This document shows, piece by piece, positions 14,001-59,560 of a DNA stretch of 64,000 nt (positions are counted from its first letter, which is position 1; each line of letters begins with the position of its first letter). Under the pieces are notes generated by a model. The model did not search any database. It saw nothing but the letters and a program-made list of their open reading frames with translations, and had not been told where the DNA came from. Source of the stretch: Pteria penguin. Taxonomy: Eukaryota > Mollusca > Bivalvia > Pterioida > Pteriidae. Location of the stretch: NCBI GenBank assembly GCA_035048485.1, contig CM068585.1:427001-491000 (forward strand). The letters run 5' to 3'. Made by a program: the position numbers and the translations under genes.

Positions 14001-17000
14001 ACAGTGATACCACCATCGTACGTTCTATAACAGTGATACTACCATAGTGCGTTCTATGGCACTGATACCATCATGGTGCGTTCTGTGACAGTGAAACCAC
14101 CAAGGTACGTTCTATGACAGTAATATCACAATGGAGCTTTCTATGACAGTGATACCACGATTGTACGGTTCATGACAGTGATAGCAGCATGGTACGTTCT
14201 ATGACAGTGATATCACCATGGCTATTTTCATGATAGTGATATCACCATGATACGTTCTATGACAGTGATACCAACTTGGTACGTTTTATGACAGTGACAC
14301 CACCATGGTACGTTCTATGATAGTGATACCATCACAGTACGTTCTATGACAGTGACACCACCATGGTACATTCTATGACAGTGATACCATCATGGTACGT
14401 TCTATGACAGTGATACTACCATAGTGCGTTCTATGGCACTGATACCATCATGGTGCGTTCTGTGACAGTGAAACCACCAAGGTACGTTCTATGACAGTAA
14501 TATCACAATGGACGTTTCTATGACAGTGATACCACGATGGTACGGTTCTATGACAGTGATACCACACATGGTTCTATGACAGTGATCACCATGGCTATTT
14601 CATTCTATGACAGTGATACCATCATGGTACGTTCTATGACAGTGATACTACCATAGTGCGTTCTATGGCACTGATACCATCATGGTGCATTCTGTGACAG
14701 TGAAACCACCAAGGTACGTTCTATGACAGTAATATCACAATGGAGCTTTCTATGACAGTGATACCACGATTGTACGGTTCATGACAGTGATAGCAGCATG
14801 GTACGTTCTATGACAGTGATATCACCATGGCTATTTTCATGATAGTGATATCACCATGGTACATTCTATGACAGTGATACCATCTTGGTACGTTCTATGA
14901 CAGCGATACCACCATAGTACTATCTATGACAGCAATACCACCATAGTACGTTCTATGACAGTGATACCATCATGGTACGTTCTATGACAGTGATACTACC
15001 ATAGTGCGTTCTATGGCACTGATACCATCATGGTGCGTTCTGTGACAGTGAAACCACCAAGGTACATTCTATGACAGTAATATCACAATGGAGCTTTCTA
15101 TGACAGTGATACCACCATGGTACAGTTCATGATAGTGATATCACCATGGCTAGTTTCATGATAGTGATATCACCATGATACGTTCTATGACAGTGATACC
15201 AACTTGGTACGTTCTATTACAGTGATACCACCATGGTACGTTCTATTACAGTGATACGGCCATGGTACGTTCTATGACAGTGATACCACCATGGTACGTT
15301 CTATGACAGTGGTACCTCCATGGTACGTTCTATGATAGTGATACCACCATTGTATATTCTATGACAGGGATCCCACCATAGTACGTTCTATGACAGTGAC
15401 ACCACCATGATATGTTCTATGACAGTGAAACCACCATGGTACGTTTTATGACAGTGACACCACCATGGTACGTTCTATGATAGTGATACCATCACAGTAC
15501 GTTCTATGACAGTGACACCACCATGGTGCATTCTATGACAGTGATACCATCATGGTACGTTCTATGACAGTGATACTACCATAGTGCGTTCTATGGCACT
15601 GATACCATCATGGTGCGTTCTGTGACAGTGAAACCACCAAGGTACGTTCTATGACAATAATATCACAATGGAGCTTTCTATGACAGTAATACCACGATTG
15701 TACGGTTCATGACAGTGATAACACCATGGTACCTTCTATGACAGTGATATCACCATGGCTAGTTTCATGATAGTGATATTACCATTGTACATTCTATGAC
15801 AGTGATACCATCCTGGTACGTTCTATGACAGCGATACCACCATGGTACGTCCTATGACAGTGATACCACCATCATACGTTCTATGGCAGTGATACTTCCA
15901 TAGTGCGTTCTATGGTACTGATACCATCATGGTGCGTTCTGTGACAGTGAAACTACCATGGTACGTTCTATGACAGTGACACCACCATGGTACGTTCTGT
16001 GACAGTAAAACCACCATGGTACGTTCTATGACAGTGACACCACCATGGTACGTTCTATGACAGTGACACCACCATGGTACGTTCCATGACAGTGATATCA
16101 TCATGGCTCGTTTCATGAGTGTGAAATCACCATGGTACATTCTATGACAGTGATACCACCTTGGTATCTTCTATGACAGTGATACCACCATGGTACGTTC
16201 TATTACAGTGATATCACCATGGTACGTTCTATGACAGTGATACCACCATGGTACATTCTATGACAGTGATACCAACATGGTGCTTTCTATGACAGTGATA
16301 CCATCATGGTACGTTCTATGACAGTGATAGCACCATGGTACGTTTTATGACAGTGGTATCACCATGGCAGGTTCTATGACAGTGATACCACCATGGTACG
16401 TTCTATGACAGTGGTAACTCCATGGTACGTTCTATGATAGTGAACCACCATTGTGCATTCTATGGCAGTGATCCCACCATAGTACGTTCTATGACAGTGA
16501 CACTACCATGATATGTTCTATGACAGTGATACCACCATGGTACGTTCTATGACAGTGATACCACCATGATACGTTCTAGGACAGTGATACCAACATGGTG
16601 CTTTCTATGACAGTGATACCATCATGGTACGTTCTATGACAGTGAAACCACCATGGTACGTTCTATGACAGTGATACCACTATGATACGTTCAATGACAG
16701 TGATACCACCATTGTACGTTCTATGACAGTGATGCCATCATAGTACTTTCTGTGACAGTGATGCCACCATGGTACGTTCTATGACAGTGACCACCACCAT
16801 GGTACTTTCTATGACAGTGACACCACCATGGTACGTTCTATGACAGTGGTATCACCATGGTACGTTCTATGACAGTAATATGACAATGGAGCTTTCTATG
16901 ACAGTGATACCACCATGGTACGGTTCATGACATTGATAACACCATGGGACGTTCCATGACAGTGATATCACCATGACTCGTTTCATGATAGTGATATCAG

Positions 17001-20000
17001 GATGGTGCATTCTATGACAGTGATACCAACTTGGTATGTTCTATTACAGTGATACCACCATGGTACGTTCTATTACAGTGATACCACCATGGTACGTTCT
17101 ATGACAGTGATACCACCGTGGTATATTCTATGTCAGTGATACCAACATGGTACTTTCTATGACAGTGATACTATCAAGGTACGTTCTATGACAGTGATAC
17201 CACCATGGTACGTTCTATGATAGCGATATCACCATGGTACGTTCTATTACAGTGATACCACTATGGTACGTTCTATGACAGTGATACCACCATGGTACGT
17301 TCTATGGCAGTGATACCACCATGGTGCTTTCTATTACAGTGACACCACCATGGTACATTCTATGACAGTGATACCACCATGGTAAGTTCTGTGACAGTGA
17401 TACCACCAAGGTACGTTCTATGACAGTGTTACCACCATGGTACCTTCTGTGACAGTGACACCACCATGGTACATTCTATGACAGTGATACCACCATGGTA
17501 CGTTCTATGACAGTGATACCACCATGGTACGTTCTTTGATAGTGATACCATAATGGTGCGTCCTATGACAGTAATATCACCATGGAGCTTTATATAACAC
17601 TGGCACCACCATAGTACGGTTCATGGCAGTGATATCACCATGGTACATTCTATGACAGTGATACCACCTTGGTATGTTCTATGACAGTGATACCACCATG
17701 GTACGTTCTATTACAGTGATACCACCATGGTACGTTCTATGACAGTGATACCACCATGGTACATTCTATGACAGTGATACCAAGATGGTGCTTTCTATTA
17801 CAGTGATACCAACATAGTGCTTTCTATGACAGTGATACCATCATGGTACGTTCTATGACAGTGATACCACCATGGTACTTTTTATGACAGTGGTATCACC
17901 ATGGCTTTTTCTATGACAGTGATACCACCATGGTACGTTCTATGACAGTGATACCACCATGATACGTTCTATGACAGTGATACCACCATGATACGTTCTA
18001 TGACAGTGATACCACCATGGTACGTTCTATGACAATGGTGCCATGATAGTACTTTCCGTGACAGTGATGCCACCATAGTACGTTCTATGACAGTGACACC
18101 ACCATGATATGTTCTATGACAGTGATACCACCATGGTACGTTTTATGACAGTGACACCACCATGGTACGTTCTATGATAGTGATACCACCACAGTACATT
18201 CTATGACAGTGTTACCACCATGGTACGTTCTGTGACAGTGATACTGTGTTGGTACGTTCTATGACAGTGATACTACCGTAGTGCGTTCTATGGCACTGAT
18301 ACCATCATGGTGCGTTCTGTGACAGTGAAACCACCAAGGTACGTTCTATGACAGTAATATCACAACAGAGCTTTCTATGACAGTGATACCACCATGGTAC
18401 GGTTCATGACAGTGATAACACCATGGTACGTTCTATGATAGTGATATCACCATGGCTAGTTTCATGATAGTGATATCACCATGGTACATTCTATGACAGT
18501 GATGCCACCTTGGTACGTTCTATGACAATGATACCACCATGATACGTTCTATGACAGTGATACCACCATGGTACATTCTATGACAGTGATACCAACATGG
18601 TACGTTCTATGACAGTGATACCACCATGGTACGTTCTATGACAGTGATACTTCCATAGTGCGTTCTATGGTACTGATACCAACAAGGTGCGTTCTGTGAC
18701 AGTGAGACCACCATGGTACGTTCCATGACAGTGACACCACCATGGTACATTCTGTGACAGTGACACCACCATGGTACGTTTTATGACAGTGGTATCACCA
18801 TGAGCTTTCTCTGACAGTGATACCACCATGGTACGGTTCATGACAGTGATAACACCATGGTACGTTCTATGACAGTGATATCATCATGGCTCGTTTCATG
18901 ATAGTGATATCACCATGGTACATTCTATGAGAGTGATACCACTTTGGTATGTTCTATGACAGTGATACCACCATGGTACGTTCTATTACAGTGATACCAC
19001 CATGGTACGTTCTTTGAGAGTGATACCACCATGGTATATTCTATGACAGTTATACCAACATGGTACGTTCTATGACAGTGATACCACCATGGTATGTTCT
19101 ATGACAGTGATACTTCCATAGTGCGTTCTATGGTACTGATACCATCAAGGTGCGTTCTGTGACAGTGAGACCACTATGGTACGTTCCATGACAGTGACAC
19201 CACCATGGTACGTTCTGCGACAGGGACACCACCATGGTACGTTCTATGACAGTGGTATCACCATGAGCTTTCTATGACAGTGTTACCACCATGGTACAGT
19301 TCATGACATTGATAACACCATGGTACGTTCTATGACAGTGATATCACCATGGGTCGTTTCATGATAGTGATATCACCATGGTACATTCTATGAGAGTGAT
19401 ACCACTTTGGTATGTTCTATGACAGTGATACCACCATGGTACGTTCTATTACAGTGATACCACCATGGTACGTTCTTTGAGAGTGATACCACTATGGTAC
19501 ATTCTATGACAGTGATACGACACTGGTACGTTCTATGACAGTGATACCACCATGGTACATTCTATGACAGTGATACCAACATGGTGCTTTCTATTACAGT
19601 GATACCAACATAGTGCTTTCTATGACAGTGATACCATCATGGTACGTTCTATGACAGTGATACCACCATGGTACGTTTTATGACAGTGGTATCACCATGG
19701 CATGTTCTATGACAGTGATACCACCATGGTACGTTCTATGACAGTGATACCACCATGATACGTTCTATGACAGTGATACCACCACTGTACTTTCTATGAC
19801 AGTGACACTACCATGGTACGTTCTATGACAGTGGTATCACCATGGTACGTTTCATGACAGTAATATCACAATGGAGCTTTCTATGACAGTGATACCATCA
19901 TGGTACGGTTCATGACATTTATAACACCATGGTGCGTTCTATGACAGTGATATCATCATGGCTCGTTTCATGATAGTGATATCACCATGGTACATTCTAT

Positions 20001-22245
20001 GACAGTGATACCACCTTGGTATGTTCTATGACAGCGATACCACCATGGTACGTTCTATGACAGTGATACCACCATGGTACGTTCTATGACAGTGATACCA
20101 CCAGGGTACGTTCTATTACAGTGATACCAACATGGTGCTTTCTATTACAGTGATACCAACATAGTGCTTTCTATGACAGTGATACCATCATGGTACGTTC
20201 TATGACAGTGATACCACCATGGTACGTTCTATGATAGCGATACAACCATGGTACGCTCTATGACAGTGATACCAACATGGAACGTTGTATGACAGTGATA
20301 CCACCATGATACGTTCTATGACAGTGATACCACCATGGTACTTTCTATGACAGTGACACCACCATGGTACGTTCTATGACAGTGGTATCACCATGGTACG
20401 TTCTATGACAGTAATATGACAATGGAGCTTTCTATGACAGTGATACCACCATGGTACGGTTCATGACATTGATATCACCATGGTACGTTCGATGACAGTG
20501 ATATCATCATGGCTCGTTTCATGATAGTGATATCACCATTGTACATTCTATGACAGTGATACCACCTTGGTATGTTCTACGACAGTGATACCACCATGGT
20601 ACGTTCTATTACAGTGATACCACCATGGTACGTTCTATGACAGTGATACCACCATGGTATATTCTATGTCAGTGATACCAACATGGTGCTTTCTATGACA
20701 GTGATACCATCATGGTACGTTCTATGACAGTGATACCACCATGGTACGTTCTATGATAGCGATACAACCATGGTACGCTCTATGACAGTGATACCAACAT
20801 GGAACGTTGTATGACAGTGATACCACCATGGTACGTTCTATGACAGTGATACCACCATTGTACATTCTATGATAGTGATACCACCATGGTACTTTCTCTG
20901 ACAGTGTTACCACCATGGTACGTTCTGTGACAGTGACACCACCATTATACATTCTATGACTGATACCACCATGGTACGTTCTGTGACAGTGATACCACCA
21001 TGGTTCGTTTTTTGATAGTGATACTACCATGGTGCGTCCTATGACAGTAATATCACCATGGAGCTTTGTATAACACTGGCACCACCATAGTACGGTTCAT
21101 GACAGTGATATCACCATGGTACGTTCTATGACAGTGTTACCACCATGGTACGTTCTATGACAGTGACACCACCATGATACGTTCTATGACAGTGATACCA
21201 CCATGATACGTTCTATGACAGTGATGCCATCTTGGTACGGTCTATGACAGCGATACCACCATGGTGCTTTCTATGACAGTGATACCAACATAGTGCTTTC
21301 TATGACAGTGATACCAACATGATTGGTTGTATGACAGTGATACCACCATGGTACGTTGTATGACAGTGATATCACCATGGTACATTCTATGATAGTGATA
21401 CCACCATGGTACATTCTATGACAGTGTTACCACCATGGTACGTTCTGTGACAGTGACACCACCATGGTACATTCTATGACAGTGATACCACCATGGTAGG
21501 TTCTGTGACAGTGATACCACCATGGTACGTTCTTTGATAGTGATACCACAATGGTGCGTCCTATGACAGTAATATCACCATGGAGCTTTATATAACACTG
21601 GCACCACCATAGTACGGTTCATGTCACAGTGATATCACCATGGTACGTTCTACGACAGTGATGCCATCTTGGTACGGTCTATGACAGCGATACCACCATG
21701 GTGCTTTCTATGACAGTGATACCAATATAGTGCTTTCTATGACAGTGATACTACCACGATACGTTCTATGACAGTGGTACCACCATGGTACCTTCTATGA
21801 TAGTGGTACCACCATGGTACCTTCTATGACAGTGTTACCACCATGGCATGTTCTATGACAGTGATACCACCATGGTACGTTCTATGACAGTGATACCACC
21901 ATAATACGTTCTATGACAGTGATACCAACATGGTACGTTGTATTACAGTGATACCACCATGGTACGTTCTATGACAGTGGTATCACCATGGTACGTTCTA
22001 TGACAGTAATACCACCATGGTATGTTCAATGACAGTAATACCACCATGGTAAGTTCTATGACAGTGATACCACCACAGTACGTTCTATGATAGTGAAATC
22101 ACCATGGTACGCTCTATAACAGTGATATCACCATGGTACGTTCTATGACAGTGATACCACCATGGTACATTCTATGACAGTGATACCACCACAGTACGTT
22201 CTATGACAGTGATATCATCATAGTGCGATCTATAACAGTAATGGC
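11090..22245. repeat. 11.1-kb array of a 29-bp minisatellite, about 385 copies
   Basis: Monomer GTGATACCACCATGGTACGT then TCTATGACA, carrying the 8-bp palindrome ACCATGGT. Copies vary at a limited set of sites (CATAGTGCG, CAAGGTACG, GGAGCTTTC, GGCTCGTTTCATGAT). Variant strings recur in blocks, so there is higher-order structure. Open frames on the minus strand (15910-16140, 20722-21030) come from the repeat and are not genes. It may be a satellite-like heterochromatic block. Confidence 0.98.
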
Positions 22246-23361
22246 ATGTTCCTGTTCCTATTTATTCTTATCCTTTGCAATGAGTCCAATCGAAGCAGTG
22301 ACAATGGTCCTTGATGATAATTGGTATTGCTTTTGTGTTTATTTATTTTCGTTTTTATTTTTTTTTTCATTTCCTTGGCACAAGAATTAGTTATTTTAAT
22401 TTTTGCAACGGACCAATCAATCACAAGGAACAGCTGGATGACTCAGACGCAGATACATTTTGTGTAATTCATGCATGGATGTAGAATACAGTATTTCTAA
22501 TGAGCTTGAAAAATAAAACAAAAATGCATACTAGTGCACTGAGATTAGTTTATTGTGTTACAATTACTTATTAGTGACATACATATCATATAAACATGAG
22601 TCACACATGACACAGTCATATTCAAACGTAACAAAAGTACATCTTAAACTTGTAACTGCACCTATGTCCACACATGTGGTACATAAAAAGATGCCACTAC
22701 ATGTGGTCATTTATACACGATTACATGAATATAACCCTTTGTGAATGAATCTCGGTGGAATAAAACTATTATGCCAAATGGTATTGTTCATAAAACAGTG
22801 AAAATGAGTTATGAGATAACGAGTTATTTCTGCCACTGGATTTCTGATCTGATTTGGTCGATTTTTGATCGGTTTCATCGCAAAATAAAATAAGGTGTTC
22901 TTGTATTACAGGACTAGAATACAATTTCAATACTATTACCAAACAATGAAGGCTTCTTGGTGAGGAGATAGTTTGGCACTTGGTTACAAGGAATTTACAT
23001 CTTCTGAGATTTTCTATTTTGGCAATTTTTTTATAAACTGCATACTTCCACAAAAACTTTACAATCACAAAAATAACACGGTATAAATCATAATGACCAT
23101 ACTAAAGTACAGAAGGAATGATCCTACACAGAAAGTAGAGTCTGCAGGGGTGCATGTTTACAATGCACAATGACGGTATGAAATTTATAGACTAGAACGA
23201 AAGGTAACATACAAGAAAAGTTATTATAATTCATACAGAAAAAAAACCACTACTGAGGTAGTACTCTCAAAACAATTTCTTTTAAAAATAATATTGTTCT
23301 ATGGACACATCTTACTAAGTAATAAATGTAGATATAGAAAGAATCAATAACCAAATACAAA

Positions 23362-23428
23362 TGATAGATAGATAGATTATTGTTTTACTTCGCACCAGGA
23401 ATATTCCACCCATATGACGACGACCGAA
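23362..23428 (-). mobile_element. SINE tail fragment
   Basis: GATAGATAGATTATTGTTTT followed by ACTTCGCACC, AGGAATATTCCACCCATATG and ACGACG. This resembles the 3' domain of widespread molluscan tRNA-derived SINEs. The head is absent. Confidence 0.5.
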
Positions 23429-25264
23429 TACAAAGTATGAATATGAGTACCATATGTTTTACTCTTAATAGTAAAAAGGTCATTAAATTAACTTTCAGAT
23501 GGTAAACTGACTTTCTTCTTCCATTATAAAGTGTACTCAAAAGTTGAGCTTTATGCTTTCCCTGAATCAACAAGGGGTGTCTATCATCAGAATTCTAACA
23601 ATTAAGAGACCAGAAAATCTATGGAGTCAGAAGTTTTTCTGGTATAAATATCACTTTATATGAGCAGTTCACTCAGAAAGGACAGGAAAGTAAGGTCGGT
23701 AAAAACCACTTCCATCCTAAATTTCCATCATGAGGTCATCCTTGTGATGTTTCATTGAAACTGCTATGAGGATTAAAAATTTTTTCAGAAAAATACCACG
23801 GGACCAATTTTTCACATCCCTCTCTAATTTTTATGAATCATGCCCAATATATTATTTCTGTGAAGTTTCATCAAAACTGCTACAAAAAAATGAGGGAGGG
23901 GATGTATATACAAATGTATAAGATTATAGCTTGTAAAGGAAAAGTGACTATACTTTTTGTCTGGGTCTATGGATCAAAGGCCAGAACCAAAATATCACAT
24001 GCACATTGAAACCACATCAATGGCAAGATGAGACTCAGTAATGAACAGTCTTAGATGAATACAGATCACAAACTTTTGTTCTGGAGCAACAATGAAATAC
24101 CTCATGAGCTGAACTGGGGTTTAAACCATAAGAAATTAAGAAATTTATTAAAATTTATGGACGAAGAGATTGATGTTGAGATCAAGTAAAACCTACTTTA
24201 GAAGATAATGTTATTATATGTATGTGATACACTTAATTATTCCTACATGTAGCTGGATTGTTTCGGTTTTCTTCTGCTATAAGTAATACATACTATAATG
24301 ACATTACTTATATTACCCATGTATATGTAAACCACAGTATAGTTATATAATATATGAAATAGAGACAAAGTATGTAAAATGTATCAGAAGTTAGTCATAA
24401 TGAAATACATGTATTGTGAATGGATGAAAGGGAAAAAGAACCTTCTCCGCTCAGCAGTTACTCACAATCCTTGAATTACATTCAGACTTCAGTGTACAAA
24501 CAGCATATTCCTCCACCCACAAAAGCACTTATCAAAGAAGCACCTATCATAATAATACTTGTATAATATGATATCTCATACAAATATGGAAAATTCTCGT
24601 ATAAAATAATGTGAAGCATACTCGTATTTTAAACTACACACTACTATTAAAAATTGCACTTATATCAACACCACTTTCCAAGCATTGCCATGGCAAACAT
24701 ATATGTTGCTGTATATAAACAACTTGCTATAACACATGCTATGTCTTGCTGCAATACACTAAAACAACCTTACTTTTACATAATAAATCTACAGATACAT
24801 CCTAGAAATATAACATACCTACAATCAATATATCCACATAGTATTGCACTTTGCTTCTTTTATATTATTTTCAAAGGAATTACCCCAAAAGCAGGTTAAT
24901 TGAGATGTATAAATACTAGGTTATAAATTCCCTTCATATCACAATAGCTATGTAAAGTTTTGATGCTTATATATTTTGTGGTAAGTGATAAATACATACC
25001 AACGGTATGGACATAGTTATATCAACATATGTCCAGCTACAGTGTGTCAACTGTATATTAAACAGTTTGACTTTGCCTTTGCATTTAGTACTGAGAAAAT
25101 ACCCCTAGTAATTCTATAGCATTTAAAAAGTATTTCATGAGTGAAATTGTGCTGTGAAATACATTATTAATCTATCAATCTTTTTTTTTACACACTAATA
25201 TGAATATATCTGACAGAAATGCAGGCATAATGACACTGTGCATCCTTTACCATAGAAATATTGA

Positions 25265-25404
25265 TATATTATTATAATGTGTGGTTATGTAATCTTCATA
25301 TATTATTATAATGTGTGGTTATGTATTCTTCATATATTATTATAATGTGTGGTTATGTAATCTTCATATATTATTATAATGTGTGGTTATGTAATCTTCA
25401 TATA
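25265..25404. repeat. 34-bp tandem repeat, four copies
   Basis: Monomer ATATTATTATAATGTGTGGT then TATGTAATCTTCAT, nearly identical copies. Confidence 0.95.
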
Positions 25405-26035
25405 TTTCAAACTTTGTAAATCTTTAAACAACAAATAATTACTTAAATTGTAACAACAATGCAATAACAAATCTAAAAAGTGCAACAGTTTTCAAATCCC
25501 AAAACTGTAACACAGCTATGATAATATATGAACATTCTATTATCAGTATCTCTGAATTCATGTAACAAGCAGATAACAAAAGTAAATATACAATACTCTG
25601 TAAGTAGAATTAATGTTAGAGTGTAACAAAAGCAAATATAATACTACCTTCTATTGTATAATACAATATATAGTATTAGATAACAGGAACTGCAGCATTA
25701 CAACAGCTTCATTATGTCAGAGACATATGTTCCCACACCATAGCGAAGACTGTAAGCCATTGATGATATCACGAAGGCACTTATCATATTCTACAATATC
25801 TATAACCTACATCCTGAATGAAATCAGAGTTGTCTTTCTTATAAGCTTAATCTACTTGGGATTGATAGCTGGGAAGAAATTTAGATGTGTGTAAAAATAA
25901 ATCTGTAAATATGTGAAATAAATTGACCCAATTAATCCCATAAAAATCTGTAGATATCTTGGACATAAAATAGCCAAAAAGAAACATTCACAAGCATCGT
26001 CATTGAAAACCAGATCTGACCTTCTATCTACTTAA

Positions 26036-26055
26036 CATAGTATATATATATGTAT

Positions 26056-26143
<88 letters not shown>

Positions 26144-26145
26144 TG
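26036..26145. repeat. (TA)n microsatellite
   Basis: About 110 bp of near-pure TA with interruptions (GTATTACA, ACAT). Confidence 0.97.
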
Positions 26146-27267
26146 AACCACACATTAAGACAATGACCAATAATAACATATATAAATAAATAATAAGTAT
26201 CAACTCATCTGTAGTATCAAACATTCTATTAAAGTGCTGCACATCTAAACAAAGATAATCTCTTTCATGCAAGAAATCTACATACATATAACATTAAATA
26301 TCAGAAAAAGTTTAAAGGCACAAAAGTTTGGAATGTAGACTTGGTTTTTGCCTTTGGACTTGTGAAGGAGCACAGGGTCATAAGGAATGTAAATTTACAG
26401 AATCTCTATAAAACAAATTTCAAAAATATGTTCACATATCAGTATTTTATGTATAAAAATCTATATAAAGTTATGAAAATATTTCTGACTTTCGATGACA
26501 TGTTGTAACATACAAACAAATTTACTGCATAAACATCTCTCATGTTAATTTCACATCTTTAAATAATGAAGAGAAAATAACAAAAATAAAGCATATTATG
26601 GAATCATGAACCTTTAAAAAATTCAACCTTTTAAAGGTCTCATTAGCATGAAAAAATATAACAGCCTTCAATAGGGCTATTTGCATATCTGAAATATGAC
26701 ATCAATAATTATCCTAATGTAATACCAAAATGTCCTATGTTACAATTAATTACAATGTCCATCAACAAATAATTATGCAAATTTGAATAGTACATTTTCT
26801 AACACATAAGCATAATTTCAATAAAAACTTTGTTCTCTATCACTTACTGAAACTGTTCATTTGATCTTATTCAAATACCAATCATGTATAATTTCACTGA
26901 CAATACTGCTTATAATGACATCGCTTACACTTGATTAAGCCTTGAAGTCATTAACACTTTTCCTACATGATATGTGACATCATCTTCTATCAATGTGTGT
27001 CCCTGTATTTATAACAGCATCTCTAGATAACTCAAATAACAAGGCTCCAAGTTATTCAAATCACCAGAGATCAAGAAATAACTTTATCAGGAATGATATC
27101 GAGTGCACATCACATGTGACAGAAAACTGAATGATTGTTTGTGAATGTATGTTGTCCATAGATAGTACACCTTCTTAATCTTAGAGGTTACTGTACAACA
27201 AATACACCTCCTGTTATATTGAAATAACGAAAATTTATATTAAGATCTTTAAGTTTCATGAATAAAA

Positions 27268-27455
27268 CCAGCACACAGGCTATGTGGCAAGATCTCAAAA
27301 CCAGCACAGGCTATATGGCAAGATCTCAAAACCAACACAGGCTATGTGGCAAGATCTCATACCAACACGGGCTATGTGGCAAGATCTCAAAACCAGCACA
27401 GGCTATGTGGCAAGATCTCAAAACCAACACAGGCTATGTGGCATGTTCTCAAAAC
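27268..27455. repeat. 30-bp tandem repeat in the ARAP 3' UTR region, about six copies
   Basis: Monomer AAACCAGCACAGGCTATGTG then GCAAGATCTC. It lies just downstream of the ARAP stop. The overlapping open frames (27258-27529, plus strand) are repeat-driven. Confidence 0.93.
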
Positions 27456-27597
27456 AGATTGACATCAAATCAACATTACATCAGAATCACATAACAGGAT
27501 CACATGATAGGATCATAAAATCTGTGTAATAGGATCACATGAGAGCATCGATATTGCACTGAATGACTGAGGACCTGACACCAGGTTAGGCATGTCG

Positions 27598-59358
<31,761 letters not shown>

Positions 59359-59506
59359 CTGAAAAAATAAAACAATGGGCTATAAAAAATTATATAGTTC
59401 ACCTCTTTTTCCCTTTCAATTGCAGAAAGTTGATTTTAAACTTGAAGCATAAAATAATATTTCAAAAGTGTAGTATAATAGTTCAAATTCAAAACATGTC
59501 AATAGG

Positions 59507-59560
59507 ATTGATTGATTGACTGATTATTGTTTTAGGTCACTCCAGGATGCCAACAGGACA
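59507..59560 (-). mobile_element. SINE tail at the edge of the 37-bp array
   Basis: TGATTGATTGACTGATTATT then GTTTTAGGTCACTCCAGGAT resembles the tail of the SINE at 29254-29527. The 37-bp minisatellite begins directly next to it. Confidence 0.5.

Larger units (their letters stand above)
22540..27597 (-). other. 3' UTR and 3' flank of the ARAP gene (extent uncertain)
   Basis: AT-rich, mostly non-repetitive DNA directly downstream of the ARAP stop codon. No convincing protein gene on either strand; short open frames here look like chance. Possible minus-strand AATAAA signals lie near 24143-24148 and 22549-22554, so the UTR could be about 3.4 or 5 kb if no nearer unusual signal is used. It contains a 34-bp repeat, a TA tract, a 30-bp repeat and a SINE tail (listed separately), and near 23640-23900 a passage of paired phrases (GTTTCATYRAAACTGCTA) that looks like an old interspersed repeat. 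Confidence 0.4.

Noticed and set aside
11090..22245. CRISPR-like appearance of 29-bp regular repeats
   Set aside because: There are no spacers: units abut directly and variation is by point change. The window is eukaryotic.
22769..23068. 99-codon frame downstream of ARAP on the minus strand
   Set aside because: No recognisable domain, within the AT-rich 3' flank/UTR and with no splice or start support. Likely chance.
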